DNA from: Lolium rigidum
Lineage: Eukaryota > Streptophyta > Magnoliopsida > Poales > Poaceae
NCBI RefSeq assembly: GCF_022539505.1
Contig: NC_061513.1
Span: 351,025,696-351,089,695 of the forward strand
Direction: 5' to 3'
DNA length: 64,000 bases
Made by a program: the position numbers and the translations under genes. The notes beneath the pieces are model-generated. The model did not search any database, was not told the origin of the DNA, and saw only the letters and a list, made by a program, of their open reading frames with translations. Position 1 is the stretch's first letter; each line of letters begins with the position of its first letter. Shown one piece after another: positions 45,720-55,789 of the stretch.

Positions 45720-47489
45720 TTACTGGAGGGAGACTTTGACACCACCAGATGGAGATCTCTTGGAGCAAGAATCGCCAGATTTGTCAGCAGTTATAGTGTA
45801 ATTGTTGCTGCTCACATCCCTGAAGTAGCATCCATCAGTACCCATATATTTGTACACTTGATGGGTCTTCCCCAACCCCCCAACCACCAAATTCTTCTTC
45901 ACCCTCATAGTGCCGCGTGCTGACTGTGAATTCCGCAGGGAGTGGTACGAGAACCCCAACTTGCCACCTGAGACCATCTTATCGTTGACGCCCAGTTTGA
46001 CAACTGAAACCAATGAGTACTCATCGCCCACCTGATCCGAGGTTCCAGTATAGATATATAGCGGAAGCAGCTTGTGAACTTCCTCGGAGAGAAGAACAGC
46101 AGAAGCATCTTTGACAAAAGTGCCAGACTTTGCATCGATTGTTTGATTCACAACTTGCACCGTGCCATTCGTTGTATACACATTGGTGTTAGCATAGCTG
46201 AATCTCTGGTTGAAAGTCGTGGTCACCTCCCCGTGCGATGATTTCACCCACCCGGTTGCAGAGACATGCCGGCTTGCACGTGTGAGAAACTTGCCATCCA
46301 GCCCGCTGAATCCAGATTTCACGTCCAACACCAATGGGGGCGCATCGTAGCTCACCAAGCTTGCGACTGTCTTCTTGCTCTTGGGATCCAACCACAGATG
46401 CAAATTGGCATCAACGTACCACACATCCAATGCATTGGTCACACCAAACCCGAATTTGTGCTGCTTGCCGTCCAGGAGCTTGCCCAAGAACGGAGTGATG
46501 TCAATATCATAGGTCGGCAGGTTGAATGAGCCAATGCCGGTGATTGGCCGCCAGAGCAGCGGGTTGATACCACCGGTATAGATAACAGTGAAGGGCCAAA
46601 CAGCGCCGACAACGTCTTCGTCGACCTTTACAACGACCTCCCGGAAGGCACCATTGCCAGGAAGACTGGACATGTTGTTGGCCTCAATGTACTCATTGGG
46701 AGGGTTCGTGTACCAGAACTCGTCACTGCCGTGGAAGGAAACGAACACTTCAAGGACCGCCCTGTAGGTGTTCGACGGAACTGCAAGGCTCTTGGACTGC
46801 ACATCGGTGGCGTTCTGGATGGCGAACCACTGCCCGTCGTTGAGAGGCAAGCTTCTGGAGATGGGCACGATCAGATCGGCCTGCTGCGTGAGCGGCGGCG
46901 GCGCGGGGTGGAAGTAGAGATGCAGCGTGAGGTTGACGTGGTAGACGCCGGTGTAGGTCTGGTCGACGAGATTGCCGAGGTACACCGCGACCTCGCCGGG
47001 GTCCGCGAGGAGGGCCGCGTACCTGGTGACGTCGCGGGACACGGACCAGACGATGCCGGTGGCGCGCGGCTCGGCCGTGCAGCTGCGGAGGAGCTCGGCG
47101 CCGGAGAGCCAGACGCCGAAGATGCGGTCGAACTGGCGGCCGCGGCAGTCGGCCGTCCACTCGAGCACCGCGAGCGCGAGCGACCCGCGCGCGGCCGCGA
47201 GGCACTCGGGCGGCGCGTAGGCGGCGGTGACCGGGGGGCGGCCGTAGGTGGCGCCGAAGGAGTGGGAGAGGAGCAGGGTCGAGCAGGGCCCGGCGCTGCC
47301 GAGCGGCGGGCGGATCGGGCGGTCCACCTCGAAGAAGGTGGTTGGTGGCGCCGACGCGTTGAGCGAAGCGAGGTGCCGGGACGGGATGCGGTGCCTGTGC
47401 GGCGCGCCGGCGGCGGCAAACGGGAGGAATAGGAGCGCGAGGAGGAGGAGGTGGGTGAGGCCGGCGGCGGCGGCGGTTGGCGACGCCAT
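45720..47489 (-). CDS. Peptide-N4-(N-acetyl-beta-glucosaminyl)asparagine amidase A-like protein (copy 2)
   Basis: A single-exon gene of 589 residues, homologous over its full length to the gene at 10.1-11.9 kb. The signal peptide covers about residues 1-27 (LLLLALLFLPFAAAGA). The family blocks are all present: PPTTFFEVDRPIRPP, CSTLLLSHSFGATYG, VLEWTADCRGRQFDRIFGVW, GNLVDQTYTGVYHVNLTL, FWYTNPPNEYIEANN and LPTYDIDITPFLGKLLDG. Multiple sequons (NLT, NQT, NYT) fit a secreted protein. The C-terminus (DSCSKRSPSGGVKVSLQ) probably represents the ancestral end, because copy 1 reads past this point in another frame. The enzyme is expected to remove N-glycans from glycopeptides in the secretory system, vacuole or apoplast. 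The start is the only Met before the signal peptide. The copies are 34 kb apart in the same orientation. Confidence 0.93.
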   Translation of the reverse strand: MASPTAAAAGLTHLLLLALLFLPFAAAGAPHRHRIPSRHLASLNASAPPTTFFEVDRPIRPPLGSAGPCSTLLLSHSFGATYGRPPVTAAYAPPECLAAARGSLALAVLEWTADCRGRQFDRIFGVWLSGAELLRSCTAEPRATGIVWSVSRDVTRYAALLADPGEVAVYLGNLVDQTYTGVYHVNLTLHLYFHPAPPPLTQQADLIVPISRSLPLNDGQWFAIQNATDVQSKSLAVPSNTYRAVLEVFVSFHGSDEFWYTNPPNEYIEANNMSSLPGNGAFREVVVKVDEDVVGAVWPFTVIYTGGINPLLWRPITGIGSFNLPTYDIDITPFLGKLLDGKQHKFGFGVTNALDVWYVDANLHLWLDPKSKKTVASLVSYDAPPLVLDVKSGFSGLDGKFLTRASRHVSATGWVKSSHGEVTTTFNQRFSYANTNVYTTNGTVQVVNQTIDAKSGTFVKDASAVLLSEEVHKLLPLYIYTGTSDQVGDEYSLVSVVKLGVNDKMVSGGKLGFSYHSLRNSQSARGTMRVKKNLVVGGLGKTHQVYKYMGTDGCYFRDVSSNNYTITADKSGDSCSKRSPSGGVKVSLQ

Positions 47490-47785
47490 GGCTGGAGAGC
47501 GGGGAGCACGAGATGGGGGGCGGCGGAGTGGAGCTGAAGCTGAAGTGACCTGGCGGGTTTAAACGAGGTGACAGGTCGTATAATAATGGTGTTAGTTGTT
47601 GTTACGCCGTAATCTAGGAAGTTTGGTGGGTTCCGTTGGCGTAATTTATGTTGTACAGTCTCGCTGGCAGGTGGCCCCGGCCAAAGGTTTATGTGATGAT
47701 CCCGATGTCTGATTAAGTTGTGGTTTAACACTAGATTTTCTTGTGCGCACGTGTCAGATTCCGGAAAACCTGAACCTACTCCGCG

Positions 47786-47867
47786 TGGATCTGGAAGCTC
47801 AGTTGTCAAAGTACACGATTTGGTTTGTGGATCTGGAAACTCTGTTGTCAAAGTACACGATTTGGTT
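47786..47867. repeat. Two-copy tandem repeat upstream of PNGase A copy 2
   Basis: A unit of about 41-42 bp starting gtggatctggaa and ending cacgatttggttt occurs twice in direct succession, with two or three base changes. It lies about 300 bp upstream of the copy 2 start codon and is not present upstream of copy 1. Confidence 0.75.
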
Positions 47868-47884
47868 TGACCTTGTATAAACAC

Positions 47885-49526
47885 AACCTCGGTTCCAAAA
47901 AAGAAACAAAGATCTTCCAGCTCCTAAACCCCGCGTCGCCTACCGCCACCGCCGGAGGATCTGTCGGGCAAAGCCTTGGCGCTGATGGTGGCGGTGGGGC
48001 TCCCTCCCTCGCGTGGTGGCGTTGTGCTCCTCCGGCGGTGCGGTACGTCAGCGTCCGGCTCGGTGGCGAGCTGCCGGCGGCGGCGCGTCTTGGCGTTGAC
48101 GATGGAGGCTCCATCTCCCTGCGGTGGGGGGCCCTTCGTCTCTCCTTCTTTTCGCCCTCGCCATTGACCCGCTCGGACAAATTATTGATGCATGGCTTGC
48201 TCCATGAACTCCGAGGCGTGTCTCCATCCTTGGAGCCTCTCTTTATGCAGATGATGCGGCGTGTTTGTTGCCCCTATAAAAGATGATATCCGCGACTTGG
48301 GGAAGATCCTTGCGAGCTTTGGTGATGTTACCGACCTTCGCACTAATTTCCAAAAGAGCACCCTGGTCACCATTCGTTGTAGCGGTTTAAACCTTGACGA
48401 CATCCTTCATGGCATCCCAGCTACGATATCCACCTTCCCCTTGAAGTACCTTGGGCACTTTAGATTTGGCAACTAAAGCTGGTGGATTTCCAACCTCTTG
48501 AAGATAAATGTGCGAGAAAGCTACCTACATGGAATGGCAACCAAGTGATCACGGCCGGCCGCACTGCCCTTGTGAGATCGGTCATCTCAATGCAGGCCAC
48601 ATACTATCTAACCCCTCTTGTTGTGGCTCCAGCGACGCTCAAGTTCATCAACAAGATTGAGATGGCCTTCCTTTGGTCGGCTCCGGACCCTACCACAGGC
48701 GCAAAATGTAAAGTTAATTGGGCGACGGTTTTCCGCCCCAAGAAACTTGGTGGCCTTTGGGTCTTGAATTTGGACAAATTTGCCACGGCCCTTCGTCTTA
48801 GTTGGCCTTGCCTTGAGTGGACAGACAAGACCGAAATTTGGAGGGGCACCACTAATCCATGCACCGAGGAGGACATGAACATCTTGTACATCGCCACATC
48901 CATCATCCTTGGCAATGGGTGCAACACACCATTTTGGGCGGCGCCTTAGCTTGGGGGCGGAAGCCAATCGAATGTCTTTGCGTGGCTTCTAACTCAAAAC
49001 CGGATTTGGACCGCTGCCCGTCTCCAAAAATGTGGATGGCCCAATATTGGTTTGTGCCCGGCCCCTATGCAAGCAAACAACAGAAATATTGTGTCACCTA
49101 TTTTGTCGCATGCCGGTAAATGGTGTGTTTTTGGACTTACATACGAGCGTGGTTGGGCATCCCCGACATTCAATCAACCCGTTGGACGGGCCACTAGATC
49201 AAGCACTGGTGGAGTACCATGACAAGCGGTTCCACGCCAAACCGAAAGGCCATCGCCTCCCTCACGATTCTTGTTACTTGGGAACTTTGGAACGAGCGTA
49301 ATACACGCGGGTCTTCTGCAATGACAAGTTTCTCCGTTAGTTTTGTTCGATAAGATTAAGAAAGAAGCCTGCTTGTCTGGGTGTACGCGTGCGTGAAAAG
49401 TTTAGGTGAAATCATGCCGGAAGAGTGAGACTTTGTATTTCTTGACTTGTACGGACTATGTTATCCAAACACTCTTTTCATTAATTGAATGCGGCAAAGC
49501 TTTTGCCCTCATTTCAAAAAATCCAC
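47885..49526 (+). mobile_element. Degraded LINE (non-LTR retrotransposon)
   Basis: A GC-rich leader (47900-48180) is followed by decayed reverse-transcriptase sequence. DIRDLGKILASFGDVT (48285 on) matches the family palm/thumb region, then STFPLKYLG, VDFQPLEDKCARKLPTWNG, AGRTALVRSVISMQ, KCKVNWATV and LGGLWVLNLDKFATALRL follow through several frames. A zinc-knuckle type RVT segment (RIWTAARLQKCGWPN) lies near 49000. The 3' end is atgcggcaaagcttttgcc and an A tail at 49526. The catalytic YADD region and endonuclease are missing, so an internal deletion joined the leader to the C-terminal part. Confidence 0.85.
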
Positions 49527-49529
49527 CAA

Positions 49530-51530
49530 TCGCACACGGAAGACAGGTTGACTATGCTATCCAGTTTTTGCAGTTTTTGTCGTCAGGTATCAGAAATTAG
49601 TTTAATATGAACGTGCTTTTGATATTATCATAGTTAAACATATTGAACGCGACCTTTAGTTTTACATCATGGTTTAGTTAATGTAAGATGAAGATTTCCT
49701 GATATATCAAGGATTTTGTGACGAGTAGTTAGGCCTGAAGCTCTGCCTTGCCAAAACATATGTGCATATAACTGGCTCTTCAAGTCAGTGTTTAAGAAAG
49801 GCTCAAGCATGTGATCATTTATATCTCTCTTTCTATGCTCTTGGCATTCCCTGCATTTTTACATGCGATTTTCTCTTACAGTCTGTTCACCATGTGTTGC
49901 TTTTTTCAGGTGCAAGTCATGTTATGTAATTTTTCAAGCTTCCAGGAGACGATTAAAGAGTTTCACTTCTGATCGCGTTTATGCTGTAGCCGGCCGGTAG
50001 CTCTGCGGTACCACCGGCCACCGGGCCGGCCAGCCCAGCTAGTTGCCCATTCTTCGTTCATCAAGAATCAAGTACGGGCAGTGCACCACGGGCATAACCA
50101 GCTGCCCAAGCTGCCTTGCACTTCTTATTTTTCTTTGCTCCTCTTGCACATCACGGCCAGCTTAATTAGGCCAGCTCCCATTGATATCAACACATCTTCA
50201 TTTGATCATCATAACCAGCTCCCTTTCTTTCTGATGTTTCTTCATATTTCTTTGAATAAAAATGATTAGTCCAGATTCAAATAAATAGATACGGCCAGCT
50301 TCTTCCAATAAGAAATAGATTGCCCAACTACCTCTTCACAGTAATATGACTTTATTAAAATAATATTGGAGCGAAAAAATGCAGGACATCAAGAAAGCTC
50401 TTTAATCTTTTTGGGACTAACATTCCTTCATATGCCATACTAAATTAAGACCTACAATTCTTAAGAAAATAAGTGGATAAACAAAAACATCGTCATCAAT
50501 ACCAAAACCCACTTAAGAGGGACATGCACTTTCAGAGGGGCACCGCCAGTCGCCAGTGAGGCTGGAAGGGTTGTGGGGTAGTGCGTAGAGAGGAGGTGGA
50601 GGAGCGAGAGGGGGTGGAGGCGGACTAACGTGTGTTGTGGATCGGGGGAATCAGAGGCGGGGTCGCCCCTAGCTTCCTTCCCCGACGTTCCCATCCTCGG
50701 GAGAAAGGGATAGGAGAAAGAAGAAGTGTGTGGGTGACACTAACCAGTGGGCCCCACTAGTCAGTCGGACTAAAGTGTCTTTGGACTTTAAATAGAAATG
50801 CAAGATTGTGAGGGGTCCTTTGCAAAAAATGCCACTGGCAGAGAATGGTCAAACCAGTGCCACGTCAGCAAGCATGGTGCTCTACGGGCTCCTATGACTG
50901 GAACATCAAGTTTTATACCAGGACCGTAAATTGTCTATCGCAGTGCACAGTGACCGTAGTGGCGTCAACTCAAGTGACTTCGTTTTTACTCATACATAAC
51001 AAGCAAGAAGAGTTCTCGGGTCCGAAACAACTTCAGAAGAGAGCATATATCACTGTATTAGAAATTAAACCGACCAAATACACTAGAATCAAACACGCTT
51101 TCAGAAATAAATATGAAATTGGAGTTTGACCGGAACAATCCCCGCAAATTACTGCAAATACACTAGCTAGTACTACCAAATAAGGCATTACATGGATTCC
51201 AGGTCTAGCCGAGGAATGGATAAGTGTCATTACCATAGTTGGTGTAGGACATTAGACTGAGAAGTGGCCCCGCTCAATTGTTTGATCTCTATCTCAACAT
51301 GTATGAACACATGCCTAAGTCCTTTGCATCATTTGTAGAGAAAATTGCGAAAAACTACCATAATTCACGCCATTGTGACAAAAATCCACCGGTTTTTTAT
51401 TTTTTCACAAGTAAACCACTTTGGATGACACCGTCACAAAATAATGGTCGAGACATCATGTGGAAGGCAAGAAGAACTAGTAGTACTACATCAACAAGAT
51501 TTCTTGCACAACCTTCGTATGAAGCTAAAA
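49530..51530. other. Intergenic, no gene recognised
   Basis: About 2 kb of AT-rich and mixed sequence. Short features are a CCGG-rich palindromic patch at 49990-50035 and a repeated use of ccagctt/ccagctcc between 50090 and 50300. The minus-strand frame at 50461-50694 is low in complexity and not accepted as a gene. No transposon ends were identified. Confidence 0.35.
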
Positions 51531-51536
51531 GGCTTA

Positions 51537-51755
51537 GGGCCACTTCTTTTCGGCTTCTCCGTTGGCTTCTGGAAGAAGCTTCTCCCCACCACCTTCTCCT
51601 AGAAGCTCGAATCCAAAATTTGTTTTGGCTTATAATCTAGTTTGATCTAAACTCGAGTATAAGCCAGAACAAATTTGGCATCAGACCTTCTGGGAGAAGT
51701 AGGTAGGAAGAAGCTTCCCCCATAAGCCATCGTAGAAGCCGAAAAGAAGTGGCCT
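51537..51755. mobile_element. Tourist-like (PIF/Harbinger) fold-back MITE
   Basis: A 219-bp element begins gggccacttcttttcggctt and ends with the complement, gccgaaaagaagtggcct. It is flanked by the 3-bp duplication tta (51534-51536 and 51756-51758). The arms pair over much of the length, with gaagaagcttc on both sides. It sits 225 bp upstream of the split gene. Confidence 0.88.
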
Positions 51756-52164
51756 TTACTAATATCAAACGAATCAAAACACTTATCCCGATTCGTTTGT
51801 CGTTTCCGAGTCCCATCCGATATTCGCATGATCCCACCAAGAGACGGCCCTACCTGGTGGTGTCGCCTACAAACCCAGCCCAAGAATGCCACCGGTGCAC
51901 CAACGTAAACCGTCAAGTCCAACCTCGCGCACAGCCGGCCGGAGATTTCGGTAAGGTAGAGAGGAAGGGATTGAAGCGGCATGACTAGAGGCAGCCGCGC
52001 CGCCGCGAAGACGACCGCCCCCGACGCGAAAGAGCAGCACGAGGGTGAGGCCAGGCCCCCTAAACAGCACACGCCGGAGCTGCTGGCGTTCGTCTGGGCG
52101 CAGATTGAGGACGGCGAGCGGTCACTAGTAGAACAAGGGCTTTTATCCTGTCCTCGAAAGTGCT

Positions 52165-52400
52165 TTTGCACCGGATTTGGTACGAACCGGTGCTAAAGGG
52201 GTCATTAGCACCGGTTCGTGCGGTCTGCACGTCCAGGGGGCATTAGCACCGGTTCGTGCGGGACCTTTTGCACCGGTTCGTATTACGAACCGGTGCAAAA
52301 GGGTTGGCGTCGACCACGAACTCTTTGCACCGGTTCGTGTTACGAACCGGTGCAAAAGTCTACCCTTTGCACCGGTTCGTAACACGAACCGGTGCAAAAG
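52165..52400. repeat. CACTA subterminal palindromes
   Basis: Three near-identical palindromes, each a tttgcaccggttcgt arm followed by its complement, lie at about 52267, 52324 and 52365. Single arms precede them. Matching units are at 53361-53397 and 53439-53475 near the other end. They explain the strong dyad symmetry here, and CRISPR-like spacing is ruled out by the absence of uniform spacers. Confidence 0.85.
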
Positions 52401-53057
52401 GTTTTACGCTTCCCACGCACCTCCACACACCCCCCCCGTGGATCGCCTTTTTTAACACTGTAAAATAGAAAAGAAAATGATAGATTATTCAAAAAATAAA
52501 ATCTTTTGAGATTCATGTATGTTATGCAACCTACTATTAGGGAAAATTAACAAAATTGAATTTTCACATTAATTGCAAAAAATGTTTGAAAAATGGTAAA
52601 ACCGCATTAATTTTTGCATCCGACGTCGAAAAAAAACGTATAATATATCAAAATCATCGTGGGAAAAAATTACATCCGAATTCACCAGGGTTTACCCGGT
52701 TAGCTAATTTTTATATTTTGAAAATTCCAAATGAAAATATGAAAGCAGGAAGATTTTAGTTTTTTCCAGAAATTTAGGATTTTTTTTATTTTTTAAAATT
52801 AAAATTAATAATTGCATCCTGCATAAAGATTGCTATTACTTTTAGCAAATTATAAGATTTTCAAATTTTTAGGTTTTAGGTTTGGCAAAAAAAAATTAAA
52901 AAATTAAAAATTTAAAATAATTTAAAATAATACAAATTATAAAGTTAATGTTTATTTATTTATTCAAGATTATTATTACAACATTACTTTGGTTTATTAA
53001 AATAATTATTTGAAATTAGAACAATAAAGAAATATGACATCGATCGACATGTTAAAA

Positions 53058-53193
53058 GGATTGATATGATACTACTATCACATACATGCGCGCGAAGCAC
53101 TTGGATGCGGGATGGAAAGGAACTTGGAAGTTAAGCGTGCTAGTGGTAGAGTAGTGGGAGGATGGGTGACCGAGCGGGAAGTTTGAGCACGAG
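53058..53193 (+). ncRNA. 5S rRNA-like segment inside the complete CACTA element
   Basis: The region shows the order of a plant 5S rRNA gene. A ggat-start-like sequence at 53058 and gaagcac at 53095 are followed by aagttaagcgtgct (53128-53141), identical to the A-box region. Then come gtagagtagt and ggatgggtgacc (53160-53171), identical to the C-box region, and gggaagtttgagcacgag. These are the Pol III internal control elements. It is not a standard 5S gene: the first third is badly changed and the closing stem is lost. The same sequence is in the truncated copy at 37.2-37.4 kb. Confidence 0.75.
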
Positions 53194-53567
53194 TAAGTAA
53201 TTGGACTAGAGATAAGTTTAGTTAGAGACTAAACTTGTGAAATAACTAAAATATTAGAAATTCTGAAAAAAGAAAAAAAAAGGGAGTAGAAAATAATTCG
53301 AAAAAATTGTTTTCTACGCGCGGCGGCGTTTTGGGACGTTTTCTGCCGCGGCAGGACCCTTTAGCACCGGTTCGTATTACGAACCGGTGCTAAAGGTCCT
53401 CCCGCTCGGACGCCCTTGAGCCGCCACGTGGTGCACCCTTTAGCACCGGTTCGTAGCCGAACCGGTGCAAAGAGGGCCTTTGCACGGATTGTTTGCACCG
53501 GTTGGGCATCCGGTGCATATAGCCCTTACCAACCGGTGCAAAAGGCCCGTTTTCCACCAGTGGGTTA

Positions 53568-55241
53568 GGGCATCTCCAACGGGGCGACCCATCCCGCGCC
53601 CGCGCGTCCGGATGGGTCGATCCGGACAAAAACCCGGCCCAACGCGGGGACGCACCGCAAAAGCGGACGACCGCGGCGTCGGAACGACGCAAACCCGGCC
53701 CAAATCTGGGCCGGGTTTGCGTGGCCGCGGATGGCACGCGGCGTCCTCGCGTGTCCGCCCTGTCCGCGTGGCTGGCCCACTCGTCGGTGCCCCAGTCCTA
53801 TTAAATGTGGATCGGGGAAGTGGGCTGTCCCTATCCGGTCCCCACTTTCCACTCCGGCCGCACGCGCGAGCTCGAAGCTTCCGCGCCGCCATGGCCCCGA
53901 AGCGCGAGTTCTCGCCATCCGCCAACGACCACGAGGCCGGCGGCGGCCGGCCGGTCGCGCCGGCGCCGTTCGCCATGGGGCCGCCGGCGACGCCCGGACG
54001 CGACCGGATCTACGTCACCGTAGCGGTGGCGCGGATGTTCGGGACGCCGGCGTCCCAATGCCGTGGGGGACGTGCACCTCCCCACGGCCGGCACCTGAGC
54101 CCGGATCGGGTTCCGGTGCCGCCCATCCCGGCGTCCGGCCGCGCCCGCTACGCCGAGATCCGGAGGCGCCGCGCTCGGCTGCCGGCGGACCTCCGGCGGG
54201 ACCCCGCGTGCGGCGACGCAAGTCCCAAGCCGGGACTTGTGGTTCGAGGTGGAGCACGATGCGCGGCGGCGCACGTGCTTCACATCCGCGGCGGCGCGGC
54301 CTCGCGCGCGGCCGAGCACGGGCGCTAGGCGGGCTGGCCGCCGCCCGGCCGGCCTCTACATCGGCGAGCCCGCGCCCCGGCCCCGGCCCCGGCCGCAGCC
54401 GCAGCCCTAGGAGGAGGAGAACGACCCGGAGGCTGCGGGCGGCGCTCGCGGCGTCCCGCGAGCAGCGAGGACCTCGACGAGGCTGGCCAAATGGCCGCTC
54501 CTCGCCGAGACGCTGCGCACCTCCGCGCCGGGAGGAGGCGGCCGGGAAGGCCCGAGGAGGACGCCCGGGTGGACGCGTGGGCCTTCCTCCGGCCGGCGCG
54601 CCGTCAGGAGGAGGCCGCTACGCGTCAGGCGGCGCTCCGGGAGGAGGAGCGCCGGGCCGCGCGCCCGGCGGAGGAGGAGCGCCCGGCCACGCGGGCGGAG
54701 GAGCAGCTCCGACAGGAGTCCGCGCGGAGGGCACGGCTGCGCAGGCCGGCGAGCCCGCCGAACGCGCACTCCGCCCGGGAAAGGGCGCGGTGGGACCCCC
54801 GGCCGGAGTCCCCGGTGCCCTCCGGCGTGTCGAGCCGGAACGAGCGCGTCGCCGCCGGGCGGCGTCGTCGTCATCGACGCCGGCGATGACGAGTACTACT
54901 GGGGTAGTACTGCCGGCGGCCACCGCGAGCTCGCAAACCCCGGCTAGGGTTTGCTTTTTTAGTTTAAAGCCATATATGGCTTTCTTTTGTGTAAAATTTG
55001 CCCAAAATAGGGCTAAGTTTAATGACCAACTAGTTTAAATTTATGTTTTGTTCTTTTCCTTTTTTATTTTCATTTCTGTTTTATTTTATTACCAATGCGC
55101 TGCGTCCGCGCGTTGGGCGCAGCGTGCGACCCAAACGGACACGCGGACGCGGGCCGCTGTCCGGGTGTCCGTTCGGCCACGCAAACGGCCCAAAACGGAC
55201 GGCCCAGCGCGTCCGTTTGGGTCGCGCGGTTGGAGATGCCC
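53568..55241. mobile_element. PIF/Harbinger element, GC-rich, non-autonomous
   Basis: It is 1674 bp long, begins gggcatctccaacggggcg and ends gcgcggttggagatgccc. It is flanked by tta (53565-53567 and 55242-55244), the Harbinger target. The inner GC-rich part gives long Pro/Arg/Ala-rich frames on both strands; none shows the DDE transposase or Myb-like protein of the superfamily. It is taken as a non-autonomous element that may contain captured host sequence. It adjoins the CACTA element, with two bases between the two insertions. Confidence 0.9.
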
Positions 55242-55633
55242 TTAGCAGACATGAAGGAGAAGGACGTGGTGCAGGAGTACCTGCGGGCAGGTAAGCTGCA
55301 TACCTACGACCCGGACAAGGAGGCGGAGAAGCGCTTCGGCAGGGTCGCCAAGCTCCATCCGTGGGCGTGGCCCAAGCATATGGTGGAGCAGATTGAACAA
55401 TGCATCAAGTACCTTGACGAGGACGAAGACGACTATAGGATGGGCGTTTATGCGTTACTCGGGGACGAAATCAGAGATTAGTTGATCAACGAAACAAGGA
55501 TAACACAAACTGGAGACGGGAGTAGGTGTTTAGATCCGTTTCCACCATAATCCGGCCGTATGACTCATTGATTAAACCGGCATAGAGCTCGATAGGAGCA
55601 GATTGGGGGAGCGCCGCGTGGTGTAGCGTTTAG

Positions 55634-55778
55634 GGATTGAGCTTCAGTGACTGACTTTGTGTCACTTACAAGTGGGGCAATGTGGGGCACATATAATGAA
55701 GAGTTCCACATTGCCCCACTTGTAAGTGACACAAAGTCAGTGATTTTGTGGGCTGGTAAAGTCACTGAAGCTCAATCC
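55634..55778. mobile_element. 145-bp fold-back MITE with exact 9-bp duplication
   Basis: It begins ggattgagcttcag and ends ctgaagctcaatcc, with the long stem tgtcacttacaagtggggca and its complement inside. The right arm carries about 17 extra bases. The exact 9-bp flank agcgtttag (55625-55633 and 55779-55787) places it among Mutator-type MITEs. Transcription in either direction would give a nearly perfect hairpin. Confidence 0.9.
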
Positions 55779-55789
55779 AGCGTTTAGGG

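Larger units (their letters stand above)
52123..53562 (+). mobile_element. Complete non-autonomous CACTA element
   Basis: It is 1440 bp long, begins CACTAGTAGAACAAGGGC and ends GGCCCGTTTTCCACCAGTG. The 3-bp target duplication ggt flanks it (52120-52122 and 53563-53565). Subterminal regions carry palindromic repeats of tgcaccggttcgt with its complement, as expected for transposase-binding sites of this superfamily. The middle is AT-rich with no transposase gene, so movement needs an external transposase. A 5S rRNA-like segment lies at 53058-53193. Confidence 0.93.
51981..55481 (+). pseudogene. Small conserved grass gene split by two transposons
   Basis: The 5' part, 51981-52122, encodes MTRGSRAAAKTTAPDAKEQ and ends at IEDGER. 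The 3' part, 55245-55481, continues ADMKEKDVVQEYLRAGKLHT through YDPDKEAEKRFGRVAKLHP to a stop. Between them lie a CACTA element and a Harbinger element. Removing both with one copy of each target-site duplication gives an uninterrupted 126-residue frame, exactly the length of the intact paralogue at 60258. So the gene was whole when the insertions occurred, and there are no other stops or shifts. The function is unknown. The paralogue shares the pattern GKLHTYDPDKE, KRF-RV-KLHP and EDEDDYR. A truncated protein or a spliced-out form is possible but unproven. The two halves look as young as the paralogue. Confidence 0.85.

Noticed and set aside
50461..50694. 77-codon minus-strand frame
   Set aside because: Leu/His/Pro-rich low complexity with no signal of constraint and no transcript features.
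52250..52400. Regularly repeated palindromes that look like a CRISPR array
   Set aside because: Spacers are not uniform, the DNA is eukaryotic, and the units are CACTA subterminal repeats lying inside exact transposon borders.
53058..53193. A functional 5S rRNA gene
   Set aside because: The A and C boxes match, but the first third and the closing stem are strongly changed and no tandem 5S spacer is present. It is called 5S-like only.
53465..55038. Very long Arg/Pro/Ala-rich open frames (up to 435 codons)
   Set aside because: They lie inside the Harbinger element, are open on both strands because of GC content, and show no protein domain.
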